DNA of 6,583 nucleotides from Bacteroidales bacterium UBA1219. Lineage in GTDB: Bacteria; Bacteroidota; Bacteroidia; Bacteroidales; P3. Shown here in pieces: positions 1-5,154 of the stretch; position 1 is the stretch's first letter, and the number at the start of each line of letters is the position of its first letter. The stretch spans positions 1 to 6,583 of the forward strand of contig DBXF01000023.1 of the NCBI GenBank assembly GCA_002309295.1. The letters are read 5' to 3'. Below the pieces are notes generated by a model. That model saw only the letters and a list, made by a program, of their open reading frames with translations. It was not told the origin of the DNA and searched no databases. The translations under genes were made by a program, and so were the position numbers.

Positions 1-182
1 GCCTTGCGCTCCCATTGCGTAGCACCAAGGTGCTCGTTGTTGAGATAGGTGAGGTCGGTTATCACCTGCTCGCCCTGCAAAAGAGCGTTCAAAAAACTGA
101 TAAGCAAGTCCTTATTCGGCTCAGACCCGAACAAATGCTTGAAACCGAAGTCGGTGTATGGCAGAATATAACGTGCTTCCAT
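1..182 (-). CDS. PD-(D/E)XK nuclease family (Rpn / putative transposase) protein, N-terminal part
   Basis: The first 60 residues of a gene that runs off the low-coordinate end of the window. The start is the ATG at 182-180, reading MEARYILPYTDFGFKHLFGS. The pattern TDFGFKxLFGSExNKDLLISFLNALL, followed by LTYLNNEHLG and ERKA, is the N-terminal signature I recognise from the PDDEXK_2 family, annotated as Rpn family recombination-promoting nuclease or putative transposase and abundant in Bacteroidales. The catalytic D/E-x-K residues would lie further on and are not visible, so I cannot say whether the enzyme is intact. It has its own promoter at 200-230, which gives a very short leader of about 13 bases, and no Shine-Dalgarno sequence. 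Family members are usually solitary genes present in many copies per genome. Family assignment is fairly sure; the biological role (DNA cleavage that promotes recombination, or defence) is not shown by the sequence. Confidence 0.82.
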   Translation of the reverse strand, partial: MEARYILPYTDFGFKHLFGSEPNKDLLISFLNALLQGEQVITDLTYLNNEHLGATQWERK

Positions 183-199
183 CGTTCCGAAAATTTTTG

Positions 200-230
200 C
201 AAAGATACGACTTTTTTCCGTTTTGGCAAA
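200..230 (-). promoter_or_regulatory. Bacteroidota-type promoter for the PD-(D/E)XK gene
   Basis: Read on the minus strand there is TTTG at 230-227, a 19-base spacer, and TATCTTTG at 207-200. This matches the Bacteroides sigma-ABfr consensus (TTTG near -33, TAnnTTTG near -7). The wider -7 block TCGTATCTTTGC is almost the same as that of the promoter at 1014-1044. Transcription should start near 195. Confidence 0.8.
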
Positions 231-288
231 ATGTTTCTTGGAAATAACAAGAAAAAGGAAGAAAAAATGTAAGGAACTTTAAATTACC

Positions 289-320
289 AAAAAAGCGGTG
301 AAATCACTCACCGCTTTTTT
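289..320 (-). terminator. Intrinsic terminator overlapping the 3' end of the beta-barrel gene
   Basis: A perfect 13-bp inverted repeat, 289-301 paired with 308-320, with a 6-base loop. Its core is GCGGTGA/TCACCGC, flanked by A and T runs. On the minus strand it reads as a GC-rich stem followed by U6. The TGA stop codon of the 304-990 gene (306-304) lies in the loop and left edge of the stem, so the last codons form one arm. A T run is also present on the plus strand, so it could stop transcription from either side, although no plus-strand gene ends here. Confidence 0.85.
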
Positions 321-990
321 TATGTTTATACTCAGTCTGCACAATATTCCACAAAACGCCTATTCCCACGTTGATAGTGTTGCCATAGTACATCGGCGAC
401 TGATAAATATCTCCATTATCTTCTGTATAAAAACCGACAATGGATTTCTTATGCACCTGCGTAAATCCAATAGAGGCAAAAATGGACAGGCTGCGAGTAA
501 TATCTTTGTCCAATTCTAGAAACATACCCGATTTTCTTCCCCACGATATGTGAGAAATATCTTCGGGTATTCTATAATGATGACAGACAACTCTGTATGG
601 AACAAACCTTGCACCAAGGTAAAAACCGAAACCAGACACACGAAACAGCCTAACGGAAAAAGACATAGGAATAGCCACATCTTTGGCAGTTACTCCATTA
701 TGCTTATCCTCTATCCACGAGTAGGCCGCTCCTGCTTCCAAGCGGCACATTCCGAACTCCACTCCACCCAACGCACTGGCCGACAGGCCACTATAGTCCT
801 TGTTGTTGGAATGAGCACCTCTAATCGATTGAAACGAAGTGTATTGCAGTTTCTCCGAAGGCAGTATGTCGCAAGCACCACCTACCTTAAGATACACCTT
901 CACGCTGTCCGTCCACGAAGATTGACAAACGGCAGCTTGGCAATAGCACACCACAATAATCACACCTAACAGCTTTGTAATCTTGTTCAT
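304..990 (-). CDS. Secreted, probable outer-membrane beta-barrel protein (hypothetical)
   Basis: A 228-residue protein starting at the ATG at 990-988. Residues 1-22 look like a signal peptide: a basic MNKITK, the hydrophobic LLGVIIVVCYC, then AAVC before Q23. The -3/-1 pair A/C suits signal peptidase I. There is no good lipobox, because the residue before C22 is V. The mature part has alternating polar and hydrophobic short strands rich in G, Y and F, such as ASALGGVEFGMCRLEAGAAYSW and FSVRLFRVSGFGFYLGARF, and near the C-terminus NTINVGIGVLWNI, as expected of a small porin-like or OmpA-like barrel. I recognise no specific family. It stands alone between a promoter at 1014-1044 and a terminator at 289-320, so it is probably monocistronic. 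Outer-membrane location and barrel fold are inferred from strand pattern only. Confidence 0.75.
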   Translation of the reverse strand: MNKITKLLGVIIVVCYCQAAVCQSSWTDSVKVYLKVGGACDILPSEKLQYTSFQSIRGAHSNNKDYSGLSASALGGVEFGMCRLEAGAAYSWIEDKHNGVTAKDVAIPMSFSVRLFRVSGFGFYLGARFVPYRVVCHHYRIPEDISHISWGRKSGMFLELDKDITRSLSIFASIGFTQVHKKSIVGFYTEDNGDIYQSPMYYGNTINVGIGVLWNIVQTEYKHKKSGE

Positions 991-1013
991 AACACAACTG
1001 TTTTTTCGTTCTG

Positions 1014-1044
1014 CAAAGTTACGACTATTTTTCGAGAAAACAAA
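1014..1044 (-). promoter_or_regulatory. Bacteroidota-type promoter for the beta-barrel gene
   Basis: On the minus strand TTTG at 1044-1041 is followed, after 19 bases, by TAACTTTG at 1021-1014, a full match to the TTTG / TAnnTTTG consensus. The predicted start of transcription is near 1009, leaving a leader of about 18 bases before the ATG at 990. It lies between the terminator at 1116-1149 and the gene, so the gene is transcribed separately from the ribosomal-protein operon. Confidence 0.85.
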
Positions 1045-1115
1045 ATATTTTGCCGGTGGCAGAAACTCTTTTTGTATGCTAATCCAAAAATCTACAGTGC
1101 TTTACATACACAAAA

Positions 1116-1149
1116 AAAAGACAGAAACCCTTGCGGATTTCTGTCTTTT
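1116..1149 (-). terminator. Intrinsic terminator of the thrS-infC-rpmI-rplT-rplS operon
   Basis: A 15-bp stem, 1116-1130 paired with 1135-1149. In the minus-strand RNA one position (1137 with 1128) is a U-G wobble and all others are Watson-Crick. The loop reads GCAA, a GNRA tetraloop closed by two G-C pairs, and the stem runs straight into U8 (the A run at 1112-1119). It begins 39 bases after the rplS stop codon. The U run is on the minus-strand side only, so this is directional. Confidence 0.92.
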
Positions 1150-1188
1150 AGTCTTATATACCTAAAACAATTAAAGCTGTCGGGCGTT

Positions 1189-1542
1189 TTACTTCCTTCT
1201 TTCTTTAATACGAGCTTTTTTACCTGTAAGGTTACGGAGGTAGAAGATGCGTGCTCTGCGCACCACGCCGTGTTTGTTGACATCGATTTGTTCGATGAAC
1301 GGGGAGGCGAAGGGGAAAATTCTTTCCACACCTACACCGCTGGCAATCTTACGAACAGTAAAGGTCTTGGTGCATCCTGTACCGGCGAGCTGCAGAACAA
1401 CTCCCTGGAACTGCTGGATACGTTCTTTGTTTCCTTCACGGATTTTATAGTGGACAGTGATGGTATCGCCGGCCTTGAACTCGGGGAACGCCTTGCGTTC
1501 TACCTGGTCTTCAACAAATTGCAGTAATTCTGTTTTTCCCAT
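1189..1542 (-). CDS. rplS: 50S ribosomal protein bL19
   Basis: A 117-residue protein, close to the usual 114-120. It shows the family pattern in order: FKAGDTITVHYKIREGNKERIQQFQG at about 22-47, GVGVERIFPFASP at 69-81, KHGVVRRARIFYLR at 90-103 and GKKARIKE at 107-114. bL19 sits at the 30S-50S interface and helps form an intersubunit bridge. The ATG at 1542-1540 is the natural start. It follows rplT by 37 bases with no promoter or terminator between them, so it is the last gene of the thrS operon; the terminator at 1116-1149 closes the transcript. In E. coli and Bacillus rplS follows trmD, so the position here is different. No Shine-Dalgarno sequence is evident. Confidence 0.97.
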   Translation of the reverse strand: MGKTELLQFVEDQVERKAFPEFKAGDTITVHYKIREGNKERIQQFQGVVLQLAGTGCTKTFTVRKIASGVGVERIFPFASPFIEQIDVNKHGVVRRARIFYLRNLTGKKARIKERRK

Positions 1543-1579
1543 GACTTAAAGTGTTTGAAAAGTTCTACTTAGTGTTTAT

Positions 1580-1927
1580 TTACTTTTTCACCATCTTTAC
1601 AACGGCGGTGAAAGCTTCGGGGTGGTTCATGGCCAAGTCGGCGAGAACCTTGCGGTTCAGACCCACGTTGGCTTTGTGCACATGGCCCATAAATACCGAG
1701 TACGACACACCGTTGAGGCGGCAACCGGCGTTGATACGGTTGATCCACAGCGAGCGGAACTCTCTTTTCTTGCATTTTCTGTCACGATATGCGTATTGCT
1801 GGCCTTTTTCCCATTTGTTTTTGGCTACTGTCCAAACGTTTTTACCTCTGCCCCAATATCCTTTGGTGCGGTTGAGGATTTTTTTCCTGCGTGCTCTTGA
1901 AGCAACTGCGTTTACTGATCTTGGCAT
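1580..1927 (-). CDS. rplT: 50S ribosomal protein bL20
   Basis: A 115-residue protein. I place the start at the ATG at 1927-1925, giving MPRSVNAVASRARRKKILNR, the conserved bL20 N-terminus. An in-frame GTG further upstream (1963) would add 12 unconserved residues and is rejected. The basic N-terminal extension (about 1-60, RTKGYWGRGKNVWTVAKN and YAYRDRKCKKREFRSLWI) threads into 23S rRNA. The globular part carries RINAGCRLNGVSYSVFM and NRKVLADLAMNHPEAFT. bL20 is essential for early 50S assembly, and in E. coli and Bacillus it represses its own operon by binding mRNA. The gene is preceded by an unusually long 125-base gap with inverted repeats (1946-2007) and followed after 37 bases by rplS. Confidence 0.97.
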   Translation of the reverse strand: MPRSVNAVASRARRKKILNRTKGYWGRGKNVWTVAKNKWEKGQQYAYRDRKCKKREFRSLWINRINAGCRLNGVSYSVFMGHVHKANVGLNRKVLADLAMNHPEAFTAVVKMVKK

Positions 1928-1945
1928 AATTTTTAATTGTTTTTC

Positions 1946-2007
1946 GTTCCGGCGACCTGCCACAGGCAGATACTTGTTTTCTCTATTTTTTTAATTCGGC
2001 GCGGAAC
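1946..2007 (-). promoter_or_regulatory. Candidate structured RNA element ahead of rplT (possible bL20 autoregulatory site)
   Basis: In the minus-strand RNA, GUUCCG (2007-2002) can pair with CGGAAC (1951-1946), enclosing an A-rich stretch and a perfect small hairpin CUGCC-UGU-GGCAG (1969-1957). The element ends 18 bases before the rplT start codon. Established: bL20 represses its own operon through mRNA structures resembling its 23S rRNA site, upstream of rpmI-rplT in E. coli and upstream of infC in Bacillus. I do not recognise the L20-leader consensus here, so the role is inference from position and pairing only. Confidence 0.35.
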
Positions 2008-2037
2008 AATGGTTAATAACTCCTGTTTGTTTCACAA

Positions 2038-2052
2038 GGAAAACGGATTTCC
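2038..2052 (-). repeat. Perfect inverted repeat directly after the rpmI stop codon
   Basis: GGAAA (2038-2042) and TTTCC (2048-2052) flank a 5-base spacer; the repeat touches the rpmI stop codon at 2055-2053. In RNA it is a 5-bp hairpin with no U run after it, so it is not an intrinsic terminator. It may protect the rpmI end or belong to the rpmI-rplT leader structure. Confidence 0.4.
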
Positions 2053-2247
2053 TTATGCTAAAAGCATTTCTTTCACGCGTTTTTCGTCGTCGCGGCTTAC
2101 CAGGTCGGTGTGTGTAAGGTTACGTTTCTGGCAAGTCTCTTTCTTAGTCAGAATGTGGCTGTGATAGGCATGCTTCCGTTTGATCTTACCGGTGCCGGTG
2201 AGAGCGAATCTCTTTTTGGCAGCGGATTTGGTTTTCAATTTTGGCAT
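2053..2247 (-). CDS. rpmI: 50S ribosomal protein bL35
   Basis: A 64-residue, strongly basic protein with the bL35 signature MPKLKTKSAAKKRF at the N-terminus, GTGKIKRKHAYHSHILTKK at about 18-36, and the C-terminal LVSRDDEKRVKEMLL. Length is that of the family (64-66). It is a small protein of the large ribosomal subunit. The start ATG at 2247-2245 is fixed by the conserved MPK. It lies 61 bases after infC and 125 bases before rplT in the classic infC-rpmI-rplT order; no promoter of the TTTG/TAnnTTTG type is seen in either gap. The segment ETCQKRNLTHTDL (37-49) is less basic than the TRKRKRNLR usual in other phyla. Confidence 0.97.
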   Translation of the reverse strand: MPKLKTKSAAKKRFALTGTGKIKRKHAYHSHILTKKETCQKRNLTHTDLVSRDDEKRVKEMLLA

Positions 2248-2308
2248 TGTCTTTACTGTTTTTAATGGTTAATAACTACTTATGTTTTTGATATATAAGA
2301 TTTCTTTT

Positions 2309-2872
2309 TTATTGTTTCTTGGGCGAAATCACCATCAGCATACGTTTGCCTTCCATCTGCGGCATTTTTTCGGGCTTGCCGTATTCCAGCAGCGCCTCGG
2401 CGAACTTGAGCAGTATCTTCTCGCCCTGCTCCTTGTATATGATGGTACGTCCTTTGAAATACACGTCAACTTTCACCTTAGAGCCTTCCTTGAGGAATTT
2501 TATCGCGTGGTTGAGCTTGAAATTGAAGTCGTGGTCGTCGGTTTGCGGTCCCAGACGGATTTCTTTCACCACCACTTTCTGCGAATTGGCTTTCTGGTCT
2601 TTCTGTTTTTTCTTCAGCTCGTACAAAAACTTCTGATAATCAACGATTTTACACACGGGAGGCTGGGCGTTGGGCGAAATCTCCACAAGGTCGAGGCCAC
2701 GGTCGTAGGCCATTGCCAGAGCCTCTTTGATGTTGTAAATCTTGTTTTCTACGTCCTCACCAACGACACGCACTACGGGTTCGTTGATAAACTCGTTGAT
2801 CCGATGCTGGGCTTCCTTCTTTACAGGACCACGGCCTCTTATCGGTTTCCTAGGTTTGTTGGGTATTGCTAT
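2309..2872 (-). CDS. infC: Translation initiation factor IF-3, probable ATA start codon
   Basis: 187 residues if read from the ATA at 2872-2870. IF3 binds the 30S subunit, prevents subunit joining and checks the start codon and initiator tRNA. The N-domain (about 20-85) has HRINEFINEPVVRVVGED at 23-40 and DLVEISPNAQPPVCKIVDY at 61-79. A lysine-rich linker follows (about 86-100), then the C-domain with KEIRLGPQTDDHDFNFKL at 103-120 and GKRMLMVISPKK at the end. No in-frame ATG or TTG exists between the upstream TAG and the conserved N-domain. The first GTG (2773-2771, codon 34) would remove the RINEFI strand. The ATA lies 9 bases after AGGAG. E. coli infC starts with ATT, which allows IF3 to repress its own translation; the same logic is likely here. 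The gene follows thrS by 39 bases. Confidence 0.93.
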   Translation of the reverse strand: MAIPNKPRKPIRGRGPVKKEAQHRINEFINEPVVRVVGEDVENKIYNIKEALAMAYDRGLDLVEISPNAQPPVCKIVDYQKFLYELKKKQKDQKANSQKVVVKEIRLGPQTDDHDFNFKLNHAIKFLKEGSKVKVDVYFKGRTIIYKEQGEKILLKFAEALLEYGKPEKMPQMEGKRMLMVISPKKQ

Positions 2873-2886
2873 AACTTGGTTCTCCT
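2870..2886 (-). promoter_or_regulatory. Shine-Dalgarno sequence and ATA initiation codon of infC
   Basis: Minus strand: AGGAG at 2886-2882, nine bases, then ATA at 2872-2870, the first possible non-stop start after the in-frame TAG that overlaps the AGGAG. Shine-Dalgarno sequences are rare in Bacteroidota, and none of the other six complete genes here shows a clear one, so its presence at a non-AUG codon suggests special translational control. A second in-frame ATA (2866-2864) is 15 bases from AGGAG and fits less well. Confidence 0.65.
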
Positions 2887-2911
2887 ATTTTTAGTTAATA
2901 CTTTGATTTAT

Positions 2912-4849
2912 TTATTTTTCCAATAATGATTTGATTTCGTTGTTGATGGTTTCGGCGAAAGCCTCCACTGTCATGCTGCCGAGGTCGCCAACGCCGTGGC
3001 GGCGCACCGAGACGGTACCTTCGCTCACCTCTTTCTCGCCCACGATGAGCATGAAGGGGGTCTTTTTCAGTTCGGCGTCGCGAATCTTGCGGCCTATCTT
3101 CTCGCTGCGCAGGTCGATGGAGCCGCGGAGGTCCATGCTGTCGAGTTTGTTGAGCAGCTCCTGTGCCTTGTCCTCGAATTTCTCGCTCACGGGCAGTATC
3201 ACAAACTGTTCGGGGGTGAGCCACAGCGGGAATTTTCCGCCGGTGTGTTCGATAAGCACGGCCACGAAACGTTCCATCGAGCCGAAAGGCGCACGGTGTA
3301 TCATCACCGGACGGTGTTTCTGGTTGTCGCTACCTATGTATTCCAGGCCGAAACGCTCGGGCAGGTTGTAGTCCACCTGTATGGTGCCCAGCTGCCAGCG
3401 GCGGCCTATGGCGTCCTTCACCATAAAGTCGAGTTTGGGGCCGTAGAAAGCGGCTTCGCCGTATTCCACCTTGGCGGGAAGGTTCTTCTCCTTGCAGGCT
3501 TCGATGATGGACTGCTCGGCTTTGGCCCAGTTCTCGTCGGTGCCCACGTATTTGGTCTTGTTGTCGGGGTCGCGGAGCGAAATCTGCGCCTCGAAATTCT
3601 CGAAACTCAGGGCTTTGAAGATTATCTCGATAATCTCCATCACACGGATGAACTCCTGTTTCACCTGATCGGGACGGCAGAAGATATGGGCGTCGTCCTG
3701 CGTGAAGGAACGCACACGTGTAAGTCCGTGCAGCTCGCCACTCTGCTCGTAGCGATACACAGTACCGAATTCGGCGAAACGCAACGGCAGCTCTTTGTAC
3801 GAGCGGGGACTTTCTTTATACACCATGCAGTGGTGCGGGCAGTTCATCGGTTTGAGCAGGTATTCCTCGCCCTCTTCGGGGGTGGTGATGGGACGGAAGC
3901 TGTCGGCTCCGTAGTGATCCCAGTGGCCGGAGGTTACATACAGCTGTTTGCCGCCAATGTGCGGTGTTATAACCTGCTGATAGCCATACTGTTTCTGTAT
4001 CTTGGTAAGGAAGTTCTGCAAACGCAGGCGCAGCTCGGTGCCTTTGGGCAGCCAGATAGGCAGACCTTTTCCCACCATCTCGCTGAACATAAAGAGTTCC
4101 AGCTCTTTGCCCAGTTTGCGGTGGTCGCGTTTCTTAGCCTCCTCGAGCAGGGCGAGGTACTCGTCGAGTTCCTTCTTTTTGGGGAAGGAGACGGCATAGA
4201 TACGGGTGAGCTGTTTGCGTTTTCCGTCGCCGCGCCAATAAGCACCAGCCAAGTTTATGATTTTCAGGGCTTTGATGGGGCTAAAATCGACCAAGTGGGG
4301 TCCGCGGCACAGGTCGGTGAATTTGCCCGACTCGTAGAACGATATAGTGCCGTCCTCCAGCTCGCTGATAAGCTCCAGCTTGTATTCGTCGCCCTTTTTG
4401 CCGAAGAAGTCGAGGGCTTCGGCTTTGGACACCTCGCGGCGCACCACGGGGATTTTTGCCGACACGAGTTCGGCTATTTTCTTCTCTATCTTGGCGAAAT
4501 CGTCGGAAGAGACGGTCTGTTCGCCGAAGTCGATGTCGTAGTAGAAACCTGTCTCGATGGCAGGACCGATGCCGAATTTGGCGCCGGGGTAAAGTTCTTC
4601 GATGGCGGAAGCCAGAAGGTGTGCCGAGGTATGCCAGAACACCTCTTTGCCCTCTTCGTCGTTCCATGTAAGCAGCTGAACGGTAGCATCTTGACTAATA
4701 GGGCGGTACAGTTCCACAACTTTGCCGTTAACCTTGGCGGCAAGCACGTTGCGGGCCAGACCCTCGCTGATGCTTTTTGCTATGTCCAGCGGAGTAATTC
4801 CTTGTTCGTATTGACGGACCGAACCGTCGGGTAATGTGATATTCACCAT
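2912..4849 (-). CDS. thrS: Threonyl-tRNA synthetase
   Basis: A full-length 645-residue class II synthetase (E. coli 642) that charges tRNA-Thr in the cytoplasm. Domains in order: TGS (about 1-60, ITLPDGS...ITPLDIAKSIS); editing domain (about 65-225) with HxxxH at H73/H77 and C181/H185 in CRGPH, the residues that clear Ser-tRNA-Thr; catalytic core (about 245-540) with zinc ligands C337 (MNCPHHC), H388 (DDAHIF) and H518 (IHRAPFGSMER, motif 3), and motif 2 around FAEFGTVYRYEQSG; anticodon-binding domain (about 545-640). All key residues are present, so charging and editing should both work. The ATG at 4849-4847 gives the conserved MVNITLPDGS. It heads the operon: promoter at 4939-4969, a leader of roughly 85 bases with a hairpin at 4891-4931, and infC 39 bases downstream. 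The gene is distinctly richer in G+C than the spacers around it. Confidence 0.98.
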   Translation of the reverse strand: MVNITLPDGSVRQYEQGITPLDIAKSISEGLARNVLAAKVNGKVVELYRPISQDATVQLLTWNDEEGKEVFWHTSAHLLASAIEELYPGAKFGIGPAIETGFYYDIDFGEQTVSSDDFAKIEKKIAELVSAKIPVVRREVSKAEALDFFGKKGDEYKLELISELEDGTISFYESGKFTDLCRGPHLVDFSPIKALKIINLAGAYWRGDGKRKQLTRIYAVSFPKKKELDEYLALLEEAKKRDHRKLGKELELFMFSEMVGKGLPIWLPKGTELRLRLQNFLTKIQKQYGYQQVITPHIGGKQLYVTSGHWDHYGADSFRPITTPEEGEEYLLKPMNCPHHCMVYKESPRSYKELPLRFAEFGTVYRYEQSGELHGLTRVRSFTQDDAHIFCRPDQVKQEFIRVMEIIEIIFKALSFENFEAQISLRDPDNKTKYVGTDENWAKAEQSIIEACKEKNLPAKVEYGEAAFYGPKLDFMVKDAIGRRWQLGTIQVDYNLPERFGLEYIGSDNQKHRPVMIHRAPFGSMERFVAVLIEHTGGKFPLWLTPEQFVILPVSEKFEDKAQELLNKLDSMDLRGSIDLRSEKIGRKIRDAELKKTPFMLIVGEKEVSEGTVSVRRHGVGDLGSMTVEAFAETINNEIKSLLEK

Positions 4850-4890
4850 TATATTTTTATGCTCTTTGGCTTATACAATATACTAACTTT

Positions 4891-4931
4891 GTGATATTCA
4901 GTAAATTGTAATATATTCCACTGAAAATCAC
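4891..4931 (-). promoter_or_regulatory. Stem-loop at the 5' end of the thrS leader
   Basis: 4891-4902 pairs with 4920-4931: five pairs (GTGAT/ATCAC), one mismatch (4896 with 4926), then six pairs (TTCAGT/ACTGAA), leaving a 17-base AT-rich loop. With the start of transcription expected near 4934, the hairpin would sit at the very 5' end of the mRNA. It could stabilise the transcript or serve as an operator. E. coli ThrRS represses its own mRNA through hairpins that mimic the tRNA anticodon arm, but the loop here contains no obvious Thr anticodon (UGU, GGU or CGU), so that role is not supported directly. Confidence 0.5.
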
Positions 4932-4938
4932 CGGACTG

Positions 4939-4969
4939 CAAAGATAATATTTTTTTTTCAATTGGCAAA
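4939..4969 (-). promoter_or_regulatory. Bacteroidota-type promoter of the thrS operon
   Basis: Minus strand: TTTG at 4969-4966, a 19-base spacer, TATCTTTG at 4946-4939, a full match to the TTTG / TAnnTTTG consensus. The -33 block TTTTGCCAA is shared with the promoter at 200-230. It is the only good match upstream of the five-gene operon. A run of eight G (4984-4991) lies 14 bases upstream of the -33 box. Confidence 0.85.
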
Positions 4970-4992
4970 ATTTTTTTTGTGGTGGGGGGGGT

Positions 4993-5034
4993 CAGTTGCC
5001 GGTTGCCAGTTGCCGGTTGTCAGTTGCCGGTTGC
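4993..5034. repeat. Heptamer tandem array, six units (three 14-base units)
   Basis: Three near-perfect 14-base copies of CAGTTGCCGGTTGC start at 4993, 5007 and 5021; they differ only at the last base of the second copy. Each splits into two 7-base units, so the array is six copies of C-A/G-GTTG-C/T. It contains no gene and lies between the thrS promoter and the 3' end of the M23 gene. Confidence 0.9.
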
Positions 5035-5054
5035 TAGTGGTTTCTTGTAAAACA

Positions 5055-5077
5055 GTGGTTTCGACAAGCTCAACCAC
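5055..5077. repeat. Palindrome GTGGTT...AACCAC with core TCGACAAGCTC
   Basis: GTGGTT (5055-5060) and AACCAC (5072-5077) flank an 11-base core. The core resembles the TTCGACAAGCTCA element that I recall as a common intergenic palindrome in several phyla; the resemblance is from memory. On the minus strand the hairpin is followed by TGTTTT and lies about 75 bases after the M23 stop codon, so it could act as a weak terminator for that gene. Confidence 0.5.
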
Positions 5078-5154
5078 CAACCTTCAACTTTCAACTTTCA
5101 ACTTTCAACTATTAATTGTACATTCCTAATTACTCATTCCTAATTCCTAATTAT
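5071..5154. repeat. Twelve-unit heptamer tract ending at the M23 stop codon
   Basis: From 5071 the sequence reads in 7-base steps without a phase break. It starts with CAACCAC, CAACCTT, three CAACTTT and CAACTAT. It then changes to AT-rich heptamers: TAATTGT, ACATTCC, TAATTAC, TCATTCC, TAATTCC, TAATTAT. The last unit ends on 5154, the first base of the M23 stop codon (5156-5154). Two different unit sequences thus share one 7-base phase. No coding potential is seen. Confidence 0.85.

Noticed and set aside
15..519. Plus-strand open frames at 15-272 and 298-519
   Set aside because: They overlap the PD-(D/E)XK gene, the promoter, the terminator and the barrel gene, and encode low-complexity or domain-free peptides.
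1580..1963. rplT starting at the GTG at 1963
   Set aside because: It adds MAGRRNEKQLKI, which is not conserved, and would begin inside the hairpin at 1957-1969. The canonical MPRSVN start is at 1927.
2309..2773. infC starting at the GTG at 2773
   Set aside because: It removes the first strand of the conserved IF3 N-domain (RINEFINEPV). The upstream in-frame sequence is clearly IF3-like, so the ATA start is preferred.
2996..4834. A 612-codon open frame on the plus strand opposite thrS
   Set aside because: It is an antisense shadow of a GC-rich, codon-biased gene. The translation shows no known domain, whereas the minus-strand frame encodes an intact ThrRS.
4865..4891. Plus-strand TTTG (4865-4868) and TAACTTTG (4884-4891) as a divergent promoter
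   Set aside because: The spacer is 15 bases rather than the 19 seen in the other three promoters, and no plus-strand gene follows.
4993..5154. A small CRISPR array
   Set aside because: The units are 7 or 14 bases in direct tandem without spacers, and there are no cas genes.
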